Source: Zygnema cylindricum
Lineage: Eukaryota > Streptophyta > Zygnematophyceae > Zygnematales > Zygnemataceae
Assembly (NCBI GenBank): GCA_037447655.1
Contig: JBBHKE010002838.1
Location: 115,939 to 175,938 of the forward strand
Length of the DNA stretch: 60,000 bases
Direction of reading: 5' to 3'
Of this stretch, positions 1 through 10,361 are shown in pieces. How positions within the stretch are numbered: the first letter of the stretch is position 1; each line of letters starts with the position of its first letter. A program made the position numbers and the translations under genes. The notes below the pieces were generated by a model. The model saw only the letters and a program-made list of their open reading frames with translations, searched no databases and was not told the DNA's origin.

Positions 1-1306
1 CCCATTTTCTAAGCGTACAATGAGAAAATGTGATGGAAAAAAAAATGACAAACTATAAAATGTTCATGAAAGAATGAGCATTGAAAGTGATATGGTAAGA
101 CGGTGAAATCATAGAAAAAAATAAAGTTAAAATAAAAATGTAAGTTATTAAATAAAGTTAAAAAAAAAAAAAATCATAGAAAAAGACACATTGGTTTTGT
201 AAATGTTAGAGAGATCAGATTCTGTGCTCATTTTTTTTTGGAAAAAGAGGAAGAGAATATCCGTTGAAACATAGACGTTTTTGCAAAAAAAAAAAATGGA
301 AAAGGGTAAAAAAAAAAGTGAGGAGTGTCTCCGGAGTGAAAAATGAGAGATGTATTTGGCCCCTATTTTGTATTTGGAAACCTTTCTAAATAACATAATT
401 TCTTTATTTCTCGGAAACCTTTCCAGCAATAAATAAAAACTGTCAGGTGCGATTATAAATGTACAAATCCAGCCTGATTTCCGTATTTCTATTTCTATTT
501 TGATACTGACTTCAGTACGGATGAAAATCTTCTTTTATTTCATTGCATTTTTTTTTTTTTTTTTTTTTTTGTCACACTAAAAAAACCAATATGAGAAACT
601 TATTTCATTGTAGTACATCCTTTTCTTTTTTTGTACTTTTTCCTATGCAATGATTTCGTACTTTAACTCTTTAGGACTTTTCCCCTATGAGCATTTCATG
701 CCTCACGGTGACCTAATTTTATTTAGAATCGCATGTCAAAAGGCAAAAGGCAAAAGGCATGTCACGTCACAAAAGAGCATCCGTACACATTTTCCGTACA
801 CATTTTCCATACACATTTTCAGTGCCATCACAAATTAGTGTTGACTCGCACGCACAGAAGCACAAGTTGTACTTCAGATTCCACATTTTTACGAAACGGC
901 CCTTCGTTTTTTATGGAAGGGCATGGACATTGTACGGACATTGTACTGATATTGTACGGACATACCTACTATTTTGGACGTCAAGGCGGGCAGAGTGAGC
1001 AAGAGCAAGAGCCATCCAACCATCATGACGCTGTCGTTATCGAGAAAAACAAAAAGAGAAAAAGAAAGAAATGGAGTGAGTATGACAATATAAGTACCAA
1101 CAGCCGAAAGTATTCTCACGAGCGCCACCGCAACATCAAGATATAATTCATATTCGTATACGTGCGAAACAGGTAAATGAGTGGACTCCGGCGCGACATG
1201 CATTTTCCCGTAAAAAAAAAAAAAAAAAGGCGCACTTGTACACATTGACGCCGCGTTATCATCGATTGCGGCTTTGAACACATGTACCTTCCATGCCTCA
1301 AAAGTA
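1..1306. other. AT-rich intergenic DNA with short tandem repeats
   Basis: I see no gene. The stretch has long A and T runs (about 164-173, 285-296, 550-570, 1213-1228). Two short tandem arrays stand out: a 13-bp unit CGTACACATTTTC repeated three times at about 782-820, the last copy with CATAC, and an 11-bp unit GGACATTGTAC repeated three times at about 925-957, the last copy with TGATATTGTAC. Open frames here are short, overlap on both strands and show no domain. Confidence 0.6.
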
Positions 1307-1507
1307 CGCTAATTAGTGTTAATAATTTGTTCGCCACTTAAAACATCTTTTCTCCGTACACACTTGTCCGATTTTCAAATGAAGACCGCCAATTGAAAGC
1401 TGAGAATCTTACCTTTCAATCGCAACCGTTAGATATACCATCCTACATGTGAATATGGAGAAAAGATGTTTTAAACATTAACGAAAAAAACTTTAACACT
1501 CATAGCG
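1307..1507. mobile_element. Foldback MITE-like element
   Basis: A 16-base arm AAAACATCTTTTCTCC near 1338-1353 is exactly inverted as GGAGAAAAGATGTTTT near 1457-1472. The similarity extends outward, imperfectly, to CGCTAATTAGTGTTAA on the left and TTAACACTCATAGCG on the right. That gives a roughly 200-bp hairpin-forming unit with arms of about 45 bp and no coding capacity. The outer TTAGTGTTAA motif recurs at 14.6, 15.0 and 58.4 kb, which suggests a related family. I could not define a target duplication. Confidence 0.5.
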
Positions 1508-2076
1508 ATACAAGGTGTCCTGTACTTTTGCTATGCCACGTGGCTATCAAAAACTGCTTCGGACGCATGTAACTGTCATGTCTCCAGTGTCGCTCGTTAG
1601 TTTAAACGCCAACTGCAGAGTGAATCGGATGATGATGCACATAACGCTCATTTTTGCAGTTTCGGTTGCAGGCATGACGTCACAAAACGCGTTGTCGTGA
1701 AATAAATGACCAGGCTACAAGACTTGTCAGAGAAGCTAAGCGGCCGACCGCGATTTCGTTGACCTCGAAAACGTACGGTTTTGTGACGGGTAATCGAACC
1801 ACGAGAATCTTTTAGGTAGCTACACGACAACGAACTGGATGACATTTTAGCAAAAAATCTTCAATACCGTACTATTTAGAGCCAGTACACGCAGAGATCG
1901 CAATCGGGTACCCGAATCCGTAACCGACCGGTATCCGACCGCCCCGCGTCGGATCCGGAACGGATTTCGGTGCCAAATTTTGGGGGGCGGCAGGATTCGG
2001 GCGGGTGATTCACAAAAAAAAAAAAATCGGGTACTTTCGGGTAAGCAAAAAAATAAAAAAATTGAAGGTTTTGTAC
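1508..2076. other. Non-coding, CGGGTA-rich degenerate repeat
   Basis: No gene recognised. From about 1890 to 2045 the sequence is rich in CGGGTA/TACCCG and ends in an A-run followed by TCGGGTA. A similar segment (CGGGTA clusters, an A-run, then a CGGGTATCT end) lies at 14795-14965. The two look like relics of one dispersed family, but the class is unknown. Confidence 0.35.
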
Positions 2077-2824
2077 CATAGTTGTTCAATTCGTGCGAAT
2101 TTTTCATTTTTTCCGATAACTACTTATTTTTCGTGAGTTTTGAAAATTCCGTTAAAATTCGCTTTGTATTTTCTGTACGGAAAAATGAACGGAAATTGCA
2201 CAGAAAAATGAACGGAATTTTACAAAAAGAGACATTGCACCATTTGCGCACGGTAAGTTTGAATTTATGTACGACTGTCCTTTTCTATAGGGAAGTCGCC
2301 GTTAAAACTCCTCTACAAGGAAGCCGCCATTGTTATGCCACAGAAGAGGCCACTGAAACTGCCATGGAAGTCGTTGTTGAAGTCGCATTGACGAACCATG
2401 ACTCGGCAGAAGCAACCATGCCTAGAACTCGAGGAGTACAGTGGGAGCACGTTAATGCTCGAGACGGAAATATGACTGACAAAAAGGAGATATTAAAGGC
2501 GATATTGGCCAAGGTTCCGACTTGGCCCTACAAGAGGTTGTAGTACTAGCCTATCTAGCCGTCGTCTGTAACCAGTTGATGTAAAAGAGTCGATACTCAC
2601 ATGGAGTGTGATAGCTATTTAGCTTCGTACAATTGGTGAGCGCTCATTCAACGAAAAATGTACAAACGTGGCACATGAAACATTCAGATTTTACAAATGT
2701 ACGGAGTAGTACGGATGCAAAATTGTACAACGCATTTTAACGAATTTTTCATATGGTTAAACGCGAAACATACATATTATTCGCGCGTTTGTTTCGTACG
2801 TACTTTTCGATTTGAACAACTATA
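2077..2824. mobile_element. hAT-type non-autonomous transposon, TSD TTTTGTAC
   Basis: The left end CATAGTTGTTCAA (2077-2089) is inverted at the right end as TTTGAACAACTAT (to 2823/2824). The same 8-bp word TTTTGTAC flanks both sides (2069-2076 and 2825-2832). An 8-bp duplication with short CA-type inverted ends is typical of the hAT superfamily. Subterminal DNA is rich in GTACGG and GTAC. The middle (about 2250-2545) is less AT-rich and open on the + strand to a stop at 2541-2543, which could be captured host sequence. No transposase is present. The same terminal family occurs at 38680-39161. Confidence 0.8.
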
Positions 2825-3340
2825 TTTTGTACTGTCCATACTATCCAACATTATTCTACTTTGTATCATGGAAGAACACAAGAAACTTGAAAATTGCAAA
2901 TTTTCGCCTGGAAAGTAAGTGATATCACGATTAGCGTCACAAGTTTGACACAATACTAACACTATTCATTTCACAAATCTTCCTAAGAAGACAAGGGCCA
3001 CAAATCATTCTCTATTGTAAAGTATTAGTTATACACTTAATATGTTATTTTCACAAATATGTCAAATTATTATGTCGATTTCACGCAACAAATCCTGATT
3101 ATTGGCTTGTTCACAAGCTTCAAACAATAAATTGGTAAACTGAATTGCTATTTAAGTTAGAGAAACTTGACCCGAATTCAAAAAAAACCTGGTCATACAC
3201 CAAAATGGAGAAAAACATCCTCGTTTCCATTAAAACTAAAATCGAAAACAAACTTCAAAAATAAAAAAATGGTGAAACTAGTGAGTATTACCTAGTGAAA
3301 AAAAGTATTACCTAGTGAAAAAAAACAGAGCCACTTTCAG
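2825..3340. other. AT-rich intergenic DNA
   Basis: No feature recognised beyond the target-site copy TTTTGTAC at 2825-2832. An 18-base direct repeat, AGTATTACCTAGTGAAAA, is present in two adjacent copies at about 3282-3320. Confidence 0.5.
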
Positions 3341-4232
3341 TTGTTGGAAAAAATTGAACATATCTATGAAGCTAAAATATCAAACAAATACATGGCAAAG
3401 GGGAGAGGTTTTGTGGCTTGTAATACATATTTCATAGTTTATCAATACAAGTCAACAAACGGTACTTCAACAATTAACAGTCAAACAGGTTCAGCTTTGG
3501 CCGACACAGATAATTCGAGAGGGCATTTTTGTAAGTTTCTGTCAAAAACGAAAGCGAAAGCGAGTGATCGAATTTTTTTTGCAAAAATAGTGGCGTTGAT
3601 GTGTTGCGAGGACCTTTGGCCATTTTCAATAATCGACGGTTTAGGTATGATTATTTTTATTTCCATTTAACATGGCTTTAATGTATATGTCATTATTACT
3701 TGTTTTGATAATAAATTTAAAATTTGAGCTCATCACTATTTTCTTATCAATAATTTATATGCGTGCGCTTCTTTTATTTTTAATTATAACTTGTTTATCA
3801 TATTGTTGTTTTTGATTTGTCTATCTATAAAAATAATTCGTCTTGGTAGAAACCTTTTTTATTGATAATGGTTAGTAATTGTACGATATTTTGTTATTGT
3901 TTATTTCTTTTCCTTTTCTAGGTTTTCATGCATTTTGTCAAGTATTGTTAGATGTTGGTGTTTCGTCCAGCAAAAGTGTTGACATCGACTAGCTACTCTT
4001 GTCCATGAATAGCGTAAAAAACTACATTATATCTTCCCCCAAAGATATTCGTAGTTTGAAACTTCGAGAACCCGCAAACGACCTCAGTGATGACGTTGAC
4101 TTCGGTAGTCCTCAACATATAACAAAAAAACGAAAAACATTAAAAAGGATGGACGGGTTCCACAACATTTTTGGTGAGAGCGATAACGAAAACAAGGAAT
4201 TTATTACCACCGACAAAAAAATTTCTCATTAA
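3341..4232 (+). pseudogene. Decayed BED/hAT-like gene fragment with an intron
   Basis: The frame from 3341 reads through a degenerate BED-finger-like stretch (only one Cys of the expected pair) and then KIVALMCCEDLWPFSIIDG. This resembles the 'd..PFs.v...GF' block that follows the BED finger in hAT transposases and host BED proteins. A GT at 3645 and a pyrimidine-rich TTTTCTAG ending at 3921 would splice (phase 1) to a frame starting GFHAFCQVLLDVG, which continues the block, and stop at 3990-3992. A further + frame at 3999-4232 (77 aa, charged, with KKRKTLKR) follows the stop. Whether these formed one gene is inference. The fragment lies 0.5 kb from a hAT-type MITE. It could also be a domesticated BED gene. 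No complete transposase is visible. Confidence 0.42.
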
Positions 4233-4603
4233 TGATGAATTTAAACGCTACTTTGTATTTAGATTAACCAGCGAAGAAAGTGTCGTGCATGAGGGAAAAG
4301 CAAGAACAAACATGCATCCCAACCAGTAAAGTCATGCCCCTGACATATATACAAACGAAAATGAATGAGAAGGGAAAAATATATATACAACATCCAAAAG
4401 AATAAGGTGAAGATGACCAAAGGAATAAAAGGGAAGAATACTCCCCTAACGTGAAGTGACCCCTATAATTCCCCCCCCCAGCTCCTTAGCCTGCGCAGGA
4501 GGTGGTCAAAACGGTCGGCAGCTCACGACAGCCATGGCAAAACCAATGGCCAGCTGGAACAGCTGTCAATGGAGGAACTAAGCACTCCATATGGAACCCT
4601 TAG
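4233..4603. other. 3' flank of gypsy element, LTR not identified
   Basis: On the minus strand the integrase stop is followed within about 120 bases by a purine-rich run GGAGCTGGGGGGGGAA (about 4478-4493), a plausible polypurine tract where a 3' LTR should begin. The DNA beyond it (4233-4477) has no match I can see near 11.4-13 kb, so the LTR pair could not be established. The element may be truncated here. Confidence 0.4.
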
Positions 4604-5890
4604 TTACAATGGTCGCACAAGAGCATGGAAGTCTCGCCGTCTGCTTGCCTGCAAATGGTACATTCCGTCGCCTCTGTGATTGGCATTCTCATCGGATCCA
4701 TATTCTGTGACAATTATCCTTGTATCCACACCCTGCAAACCCAACATCCCATTAGCATCCATTTCCACCACACGAAGAATGTGTGGTGAAACATTCGTGT
4801 CCAAAGTGTCGAAAGATTGTCGTCGAAGGTACACGTAATCTCCGACTTGGTAAGATTTCTGTTGAGGCTTGTAACTGCCACTTCGCGTGGTGGCAAAGCG
4901 CAAAGTATCCCGATGTTGGGCAATCTGCAAATTATCAAAAGCCATGGGCATCTCACGAGCGAAAAGGAAAGCACGGCGAGTTAGTTCTTCCAAGAATATG
5001 GTGTCAGACATTAGAGGCAAAGGTAAACTTGCTGCTTTCTGAATATTCCGACCGAGCAAGGGTGCTCGACCGAAGAGAATATAGTACGGGCTGAAATTAG
5101 CCAAGCTAGCCTGTACGGACATCCAGTATCCCATGGTGATATAGCCCAAGGATTCGTCCCAAACAGAGATGTGTTTCTCTAAACAATGCTTTCAGAGGGC
5201 CAGCTTGAAAGTTTGGACAACTCGTTTCGCCAAGCTATCGGCTTGTGGGTGATCACGACTCGTCCAGCGATGATCAATTAAAGTTTCATCCAACATCTCT
5301 TGAAATTCCCCGCGGAACTTCATACCTTGGTCCGTAAGAACCTCCGCAGGAGCTCCATAACGCATGAGAACGTGCTCTTTAAAAGCAGCAGTGGTCAATT
5401 TAGCGGTCTTGTGGGGAAGAGAGACCACCTCTACCCACTTGCTAAAATTTTCAATCATCATCATGATGTATTGTTTCCTCTTTCGAGATAAGGGAAACGG
5501 TCCGGCGAGATCCACGGACCAGCGATAAAACAATCCTCTGATAGGCAATGGCTGTAGAGACACCTGCTGATTAGAGAAAGAGGTGCGCAACCGGTGGCAT
5601 ATGGCGCATTTGTGGAGAATGGCCCCCACATCCGCTTACATTCCGGACCACCAATAGCGTGCCTGTACAAGGCTTAAAGTACGCTACGTCCCGTAATGGC
5701 TAAGCTCGGTATGTATTTGCTCAATGAAGGACAAGGGCTTGGTTGGCCGGGGGACATGGTGATGACTGCTGTCCGCCAGCAATCGAACTAAAGATCGCCG
5801 AGCCACATATAATTTTTGGCTCGTTTCTTTACTCGATTTTCCTCCTCAGCGTTAGTACCGGGCCGAAAAGTTTGAGAGGAGAGGAAGAGA
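4604..5890 (-). pseudogene. Gypsy integrase (broken)
   Basis: The zinc-binding HHCC domain is visible upstream as HTELSH and CAICHR (about 5585-5740), interrupted by two in-frame stops. The core (5192-5629) keeps the first Asp in WSVDLAGP and the second in VLTDQGMKF, but the position that should be the catalytic Glu, just before RVVQT, is Lys (codon AAA at 5225-5227). The single change GAA to AAA would do this. A stop ends this frame at 5192, and the C-terminal domain continues at 4604-5149 with LANFSPYYILFGRAP and DYVYLRR followed by an ILRVVEM block. Integrase inserts element cDNA into chromosomes; without the Glu this copy should be inactive. Confidence 0.85.
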
Positions 5891-5891
5891 A

Positions 5892-7375
5892 TTAACGGGC
5901 CGTCGCGCCATGGATCAATGGGCGACCTAGAGTGGCCGGCCTAGAGTGAGGAATAGAAGAGAGACAGTATTTGATATAGGAACCGGCCGACATGGCCGGT
6001 ACCTCGTCCCCGTCGAAATCTTGTCGGACACCGTTATCGGTGGCCCGAGGTAGTGGATTCCGAGAAATCCCGTCGGCGTTCAAGCTTAACAAACCGGGCC
6101 GATGGATGATCTCAACGTCGTAGTCTTGTAAAATTAAAGCCCATCGGGCAAGCTTCCCTGAAAGCTTATCGTTGGTCATCAACCAATGAATGGGTTGATG
6201 GTCAGTTAGGAGCGTGAATGGCTTGCCGTAAAGATAATGTTGAAAATGAACGATACCCCGTACCGTGGCGAGACATTCACCCTCGTAACTACTGTAATTA
6301 GATTCAGCTCGGTTATTGCTCCGGCTAGCTTATGCCACTACGTATTCCTCTCCATTTAACTCTCTTTGTGTTAAAAAAGCCGCGATGCGTGGCTTCCCGA
6401 AATCAGTTTGTAGGCAAAAGGGAAGCTTGTGGTTATGAGGTCGAAGAATGGGGGCGCAGGAGAGGGCGGTTTTCAGTTTTTGAAACGCTTCTACCTGGGT
6501 GGGTCCCCGAACAAAAGGCATTTCTTTTTTGAGAAAGTCATTGAGGGGAGAAGCAATCCTACTAAAATTTAGTACAAACCGACGATAATAATTGGCTAGT
6601 CCGAGAAAAGCCCTCAGACTAGTGAGATCCGTGGGGGGGGGCAGTTTGGTGATCGCCTCTACCTTAGCTTCCAAGGGAGTGATGCCCTCAGCCGAAATAA
6701 AATGGCCAAGATAGGGCACTCCCTCCGCACCGAAAGTACACTTGGCAGGGTGACACTTCAGCCCGACTTTCTTTAACTCGGTGAGAACCCACTCAATATG
6801 GCGGGTGTGCTCCTCAAAGGTGGCAGAAGCGATTATCAAGTCATCGATGTAGCACCGGGCAAATTTACATCCACGAAGCACCGAATCCATGACTTTTTGA
6901 AACACGGCGGGTGCGTTCTTAAGACCGAAAGGCATGACAGCCCATTCCCATCGATCATCACTGCCCCAAAATGCAGTTTTATGCCGATCTCTTTCCTTGA
7001 TTTCAATCTGGTTAAACCCTTGACGCAAGTCAAGAATGCTAGAAACTTCACACCACCTACATAGTCAAATATTTCCTCCGCTAGAGGCATAGGGTGGCGG
7101 TCTTGAACGGTCCGAGCATTGAGCTCTCGGTAGTCCCCACACATTCTTCGCTCAGTAAAATTTCAGTCGGAATCTTTCTTCCTAGGCATGACTGTGGGGG
7201 TGGCAAAGGTGGAATCCGACAGATAGATTAGACCGGCTTCTTCCAATTCTGCGCATCTTTTGTCCACCATCTCCAATTCCATTTCAGAGAGACGGTGTTT
7301 CAGCTTAAAGATAGGTCGATCGTCCTCAAGGTCGATTGACATTTTGTAAGTAGAATGACGTCCAAGGTCATTCAT
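5892..7375 (-). pseudogene. Gypsy reverse transcriptase and RNase H (broken)
   Basis: The N-terminal RT portion (7163-7375) has DRPIFKLKHRLSEMELE and FATPTVMPRKKDSD. Next come MCGDYRELNARTVQDRHPMP and, after a frameshift near 7045, RQGFNQIEIKERDRHKTAF, MPFGLKNAPAVFQKVMDSV and the catalytic YIDD box (6840-6851). The connection shows YLGHFISAEGI and FLGLANYYRRFV. RNase H begins at LPFCLQTDFG. TAA at 6329-6331 interrupts it in the same frame, which continues with SNYSSYEGECLATVRGI and ends ARWALILQDYDVEIIHRPG at 5892-6182. It copies genomic RNA to DNA. YIDD is intact, but stops and a frameshift prevent a full product. Confidence 0.92.
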
Positions 7376-7570
7376 GGAGAAAGCAAACGCATCTATATAA
7401 CAGGTGACTGTGTCACTTAATTATGCATATTCCACCTTTGTGAGACTGGAACCGAACTTCCACTTAGGCGTCTCCGGACTCTTAATGGTGAAAGCTTACA
7501 TGGCCTGAGCATATGCAATTTGCTCATCGGCAATGAGTGAGTGGCCTAACTCGTATTTTACTGGAGTTTG

Positions 7571-9134
7571 CTATAAGCGGTTCACCCAATGGTGCCAGCT
7601 ACGCGTCGGAAATACAGCTGTCCAGTGCGGTGCCGGACTAGAAAACGATGAAATTGTGGATTGAACAGCTATATAGGCCGGGATTTCCCAAGACATATGA
7701 CTGGGGTTGAGGAAATCATAGATGGAGATGTCCTTAACCGCCGGTGTGAGAGAAGGGAAGAGAACAAACTGAAATGGATTTCCCTTAAGAATAGGAGAGG
7801 TGCGGGAGGAACTAAGACGTGAAGGAGCCGCCGTATTCCCCCCCCCAGCTGGTTGCACGGGGTGATTCTGTGCGTAGCGACCAGCTGCAAGGTCGAGACC
7901 TAAGACAAATGATAAAGATTGAGGATCCATGACCCTACCCAACAAAGTGCAACGCTGTCTATCCGTAAGGCCGGGGGCCGCAGTAGTGCCTGGAATAAAA
8001 TGCATGAGATGCTCCCGTTCTGTGGCCGTAGGCTCCTCTAACTCTCCAGTGACATTATTCCAGAGCATGCCTGGACCGATATGAGAGTATGCATGGGAAT
8101 TAGGGTAAGACACTAAAGTAGGAAGGACTATGAGGGGGCAGGACAGGTACATTAATGTTGTAATTAGGAGGGTAGTCAGATTCGACACATGATTGAACTT
8201 GGTGGAAGGGAAGCAAAGCGGTCGTAATGTCTATAGTCGGAGGTTGTACCAACAAATTAGCCTCACGAAGACGACCAACATCGATTAGGTTGGTCCATTT
8301 GGAGCGAACTCGATGTGCCAAGGACCCATGCCGAGCGGCATTAATAATTAGCGGGGGTCCGATAAGGTGTTCTATGCGCTTATAGTCAGCCTGAACTGTT
8401 GGCCGATGATCATTATAAGCGGCGACGTTCTCTAAAATGTATCCGACAGGCTTGGCCATGGTTTGAAGAAAATGAAGGACCCTCAAAAGCTTAAAAAACA
8501 ATTTGGTACTGGGATTCGCCAAACGAAGACCTTTGCCGGCCCAAGATATTCCTTGACACTCCCACCCTCCAAAAACAAGGCTTATCAGTTCGACATCCCG
8601 GAGATGATGATAACTAAGGATGCGAATGTCTTGTGGAAAAGTAGTGTGCATGTGTAACAAGGCTGACTTTGGAAACAAGTGTGGATACTGTCAATGCAGG
8701 AGATTATAGTGGTGCAATTGTGCTTTTCTAGCTAATACATCAATTTCTACTGCATAATAGTGACGGATGAGGAGACCATTCCGTAAACATGACAATAGTG
8801 AAGTTCCGATCCCAACGAATAGGTCTAAAATAACGACCCCGTCTGTATAAGGACTCAGCTGTACGGGCTTCCAACTGATTGGAAGGAAACCTGAAGGATC
8901 GGTTGCAACTGTAGATATAGGAGGGATAGTCGTTAATGGAATAGATGATGTGGACTTATAAATATTGTCAAATGTGTGAGAATTGATAAGAAAACCCGGT
9001 TCAGCAAAGAGCTCGGGTAAGGGAGAACTATCCGGTATAATTTCTTCGGCCAAAAGAGAGTGGAAAATTTCCTCCCCAACGCAGTTCCCCAAAAATGCGG
9101 GTAGAGCCGTAGCCGAGTGAGCCACAGTGGGCAA
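7571..9134 (-). pseudogene. Retrotransposon cytosine-C5 DNA methyltransferase, DNMT3-like
   Basis: Between protease and RT the minus strand encodes a C5 methyltransferase. Motif I (S-adenosylmethionine loop) is ILDLFVGIGTSLLSCLRNG near 8800-8834, followed by YYAVEID with the acidic motif II residue (8745-8747). In the same frame, after TGA at 8689-8691, comes motif IV GGWECQG with the catalytic Cys at 8556-8558, then motif VI ILENV (about 8424-8438) and motif VIII AHRVRSKWTNL (about 8286-8318). A frameshift in 8110-8160 leads to SYPNSHAYSHIGPGMLW, GTTAAPGLTDRQR and a LLGRVMD motif IX/X block (7925-7945). The KLFF..LRVLHF..ENV spacing and AHR.R..W.NL resemble the DNMT3/DRM side of the family, while CQG in motif IV is more like DNMT1/CMT or bacterial enzymes. 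The enzyme would methylate cytosines, perhaps in element cDNA. Confidence 0.88.
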
Positions 9135-9194
9135 AGATCCGGGGGCTGAAATGAGAGGGAGGCAGATTTTGCGCTCCGGAAAGTGTGTCGGTCG

Positions 9195-10316
9195 TTAAGA
9201 AAATGTTTGGTCGTGCTTGTCCACACCACCGCCAATTCGGAATATAACGTCTTGACCCACCAAACACTCATAGTCGTCACATTTAGTGACTAATTCTCTG
9301 ACAACAATTTCAACGGACTCATTTTCAGTTCCTGTCTCAAACCGAAAGATTAGCGGGTCCTTTGTGATTCCGAGGACCGGCTCCGTGGTCCCAGCCGAAG
9401 TAAGAAGACGGGTAGTGGTTGCCTGAAGCTTGTCTACTGTGAGACCAAGTTTGAGCGCGAATCCTGATCCGAGGATAACGGGTTTGGCCCCGGTGTCCAT
9501 GAGAGGAAGAGTGGGATGAACACCGTTCACTGAGAATGATCCCCGTGAGTTATCAAGGAAATTGATATGGGGATCGTGATTACGAGGCTCTTCCGTGGTA
9601 ACGGGTTGAACCGCTGAGAGATTACGGTTCAACAACAGAGCCCTCAAAGCGGCTGCCGCTGCGACCTCATCAACGAGGGGAAGGGCTTTGGGTACATCCT
9701 CCAACATTGCGGAAAGAATATTTAATGGCTCCTTTACCCGACGAGCATCATGAATAGTGCCATCCAATATGGTTAGTGCCTCTGCCGCTATGGTATGAAC
9801 TGTGACCGGTAGGGAAGGCAGAGGCTCTTTTGCAAATGAGAGTGGGACACGTGAATTTTGTAATTTGCCCACTCGGTTATGGTCTGGTGAGCCCTTTTCA
9901 AATGTGGCAACCCGTTGTTGGACGGTGGAATCCCGAAGGGTTCGCCCGGCCAACGACGACATGTGGACAACGGTCCTAGCCATCCCAGTAAATTGGGGTT
10001 TCATTTTCGCCATGAAAGCTGCAAATTGCTCTTTCATCATGGTCGCCATTGTGGCTTGAAGCTCGGCCTTCTCTCTCTCTCTACGAGAGAACTTAGGGGG
10101 AGCTTCCTCTTTCTCGGTTTCCTTAGGCGGAGTGACTGGTTTTGTGGAACAGACCGGAATTCCACCGTTCTTTATCTGATTTTGATAAGTGAAATTAGGG
10201 TCTTTGATGTGGCACCGATGGACATAATGTCCCTTTTGGTGGCAATGAGTGCAAGTGGCCGCCTTGTCCTGACACATGCGAGCATCGTGCCTGGTTTTTC
10301 CACATCGGAAACACAT
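9195..10316 (-). pseudogene. Gypsy nucleocapsid zinc knuckles and aspartic protease
   Basis: This long open frame starts with two CX2CX4HX4C knuckles, CFRCGKTRHDARMC and CTHCHQKGHYVHRC, which bind RNA in nucleocapsid proteins. A charged linker (KETEKEEAPPKFSRRERE) follows, then after about 150 residues the retropepsin motif PLMDTGAKPVILGSG with the catalytic Asp, and an ILGSGFALKLGL helix region. The frame ends at 9195 just before the methyltransferase, which probably continued the same polyprotein originally. This 373-residue frame is the longest intact piece of the element. The + strand frames in this interval are shadows. Confidence 0.85.
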
Positions 10317-10361
10317 TCAGTTTCCGGGACTAACAGGTGGAGTTCCCATGGCTGGCGTCTT

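Noticed and set aside
4233-4477. 3' LTR of the gypsy element
   Set aside because: No matching copy could be seen upstream of gag, so an LTR call is not supported.
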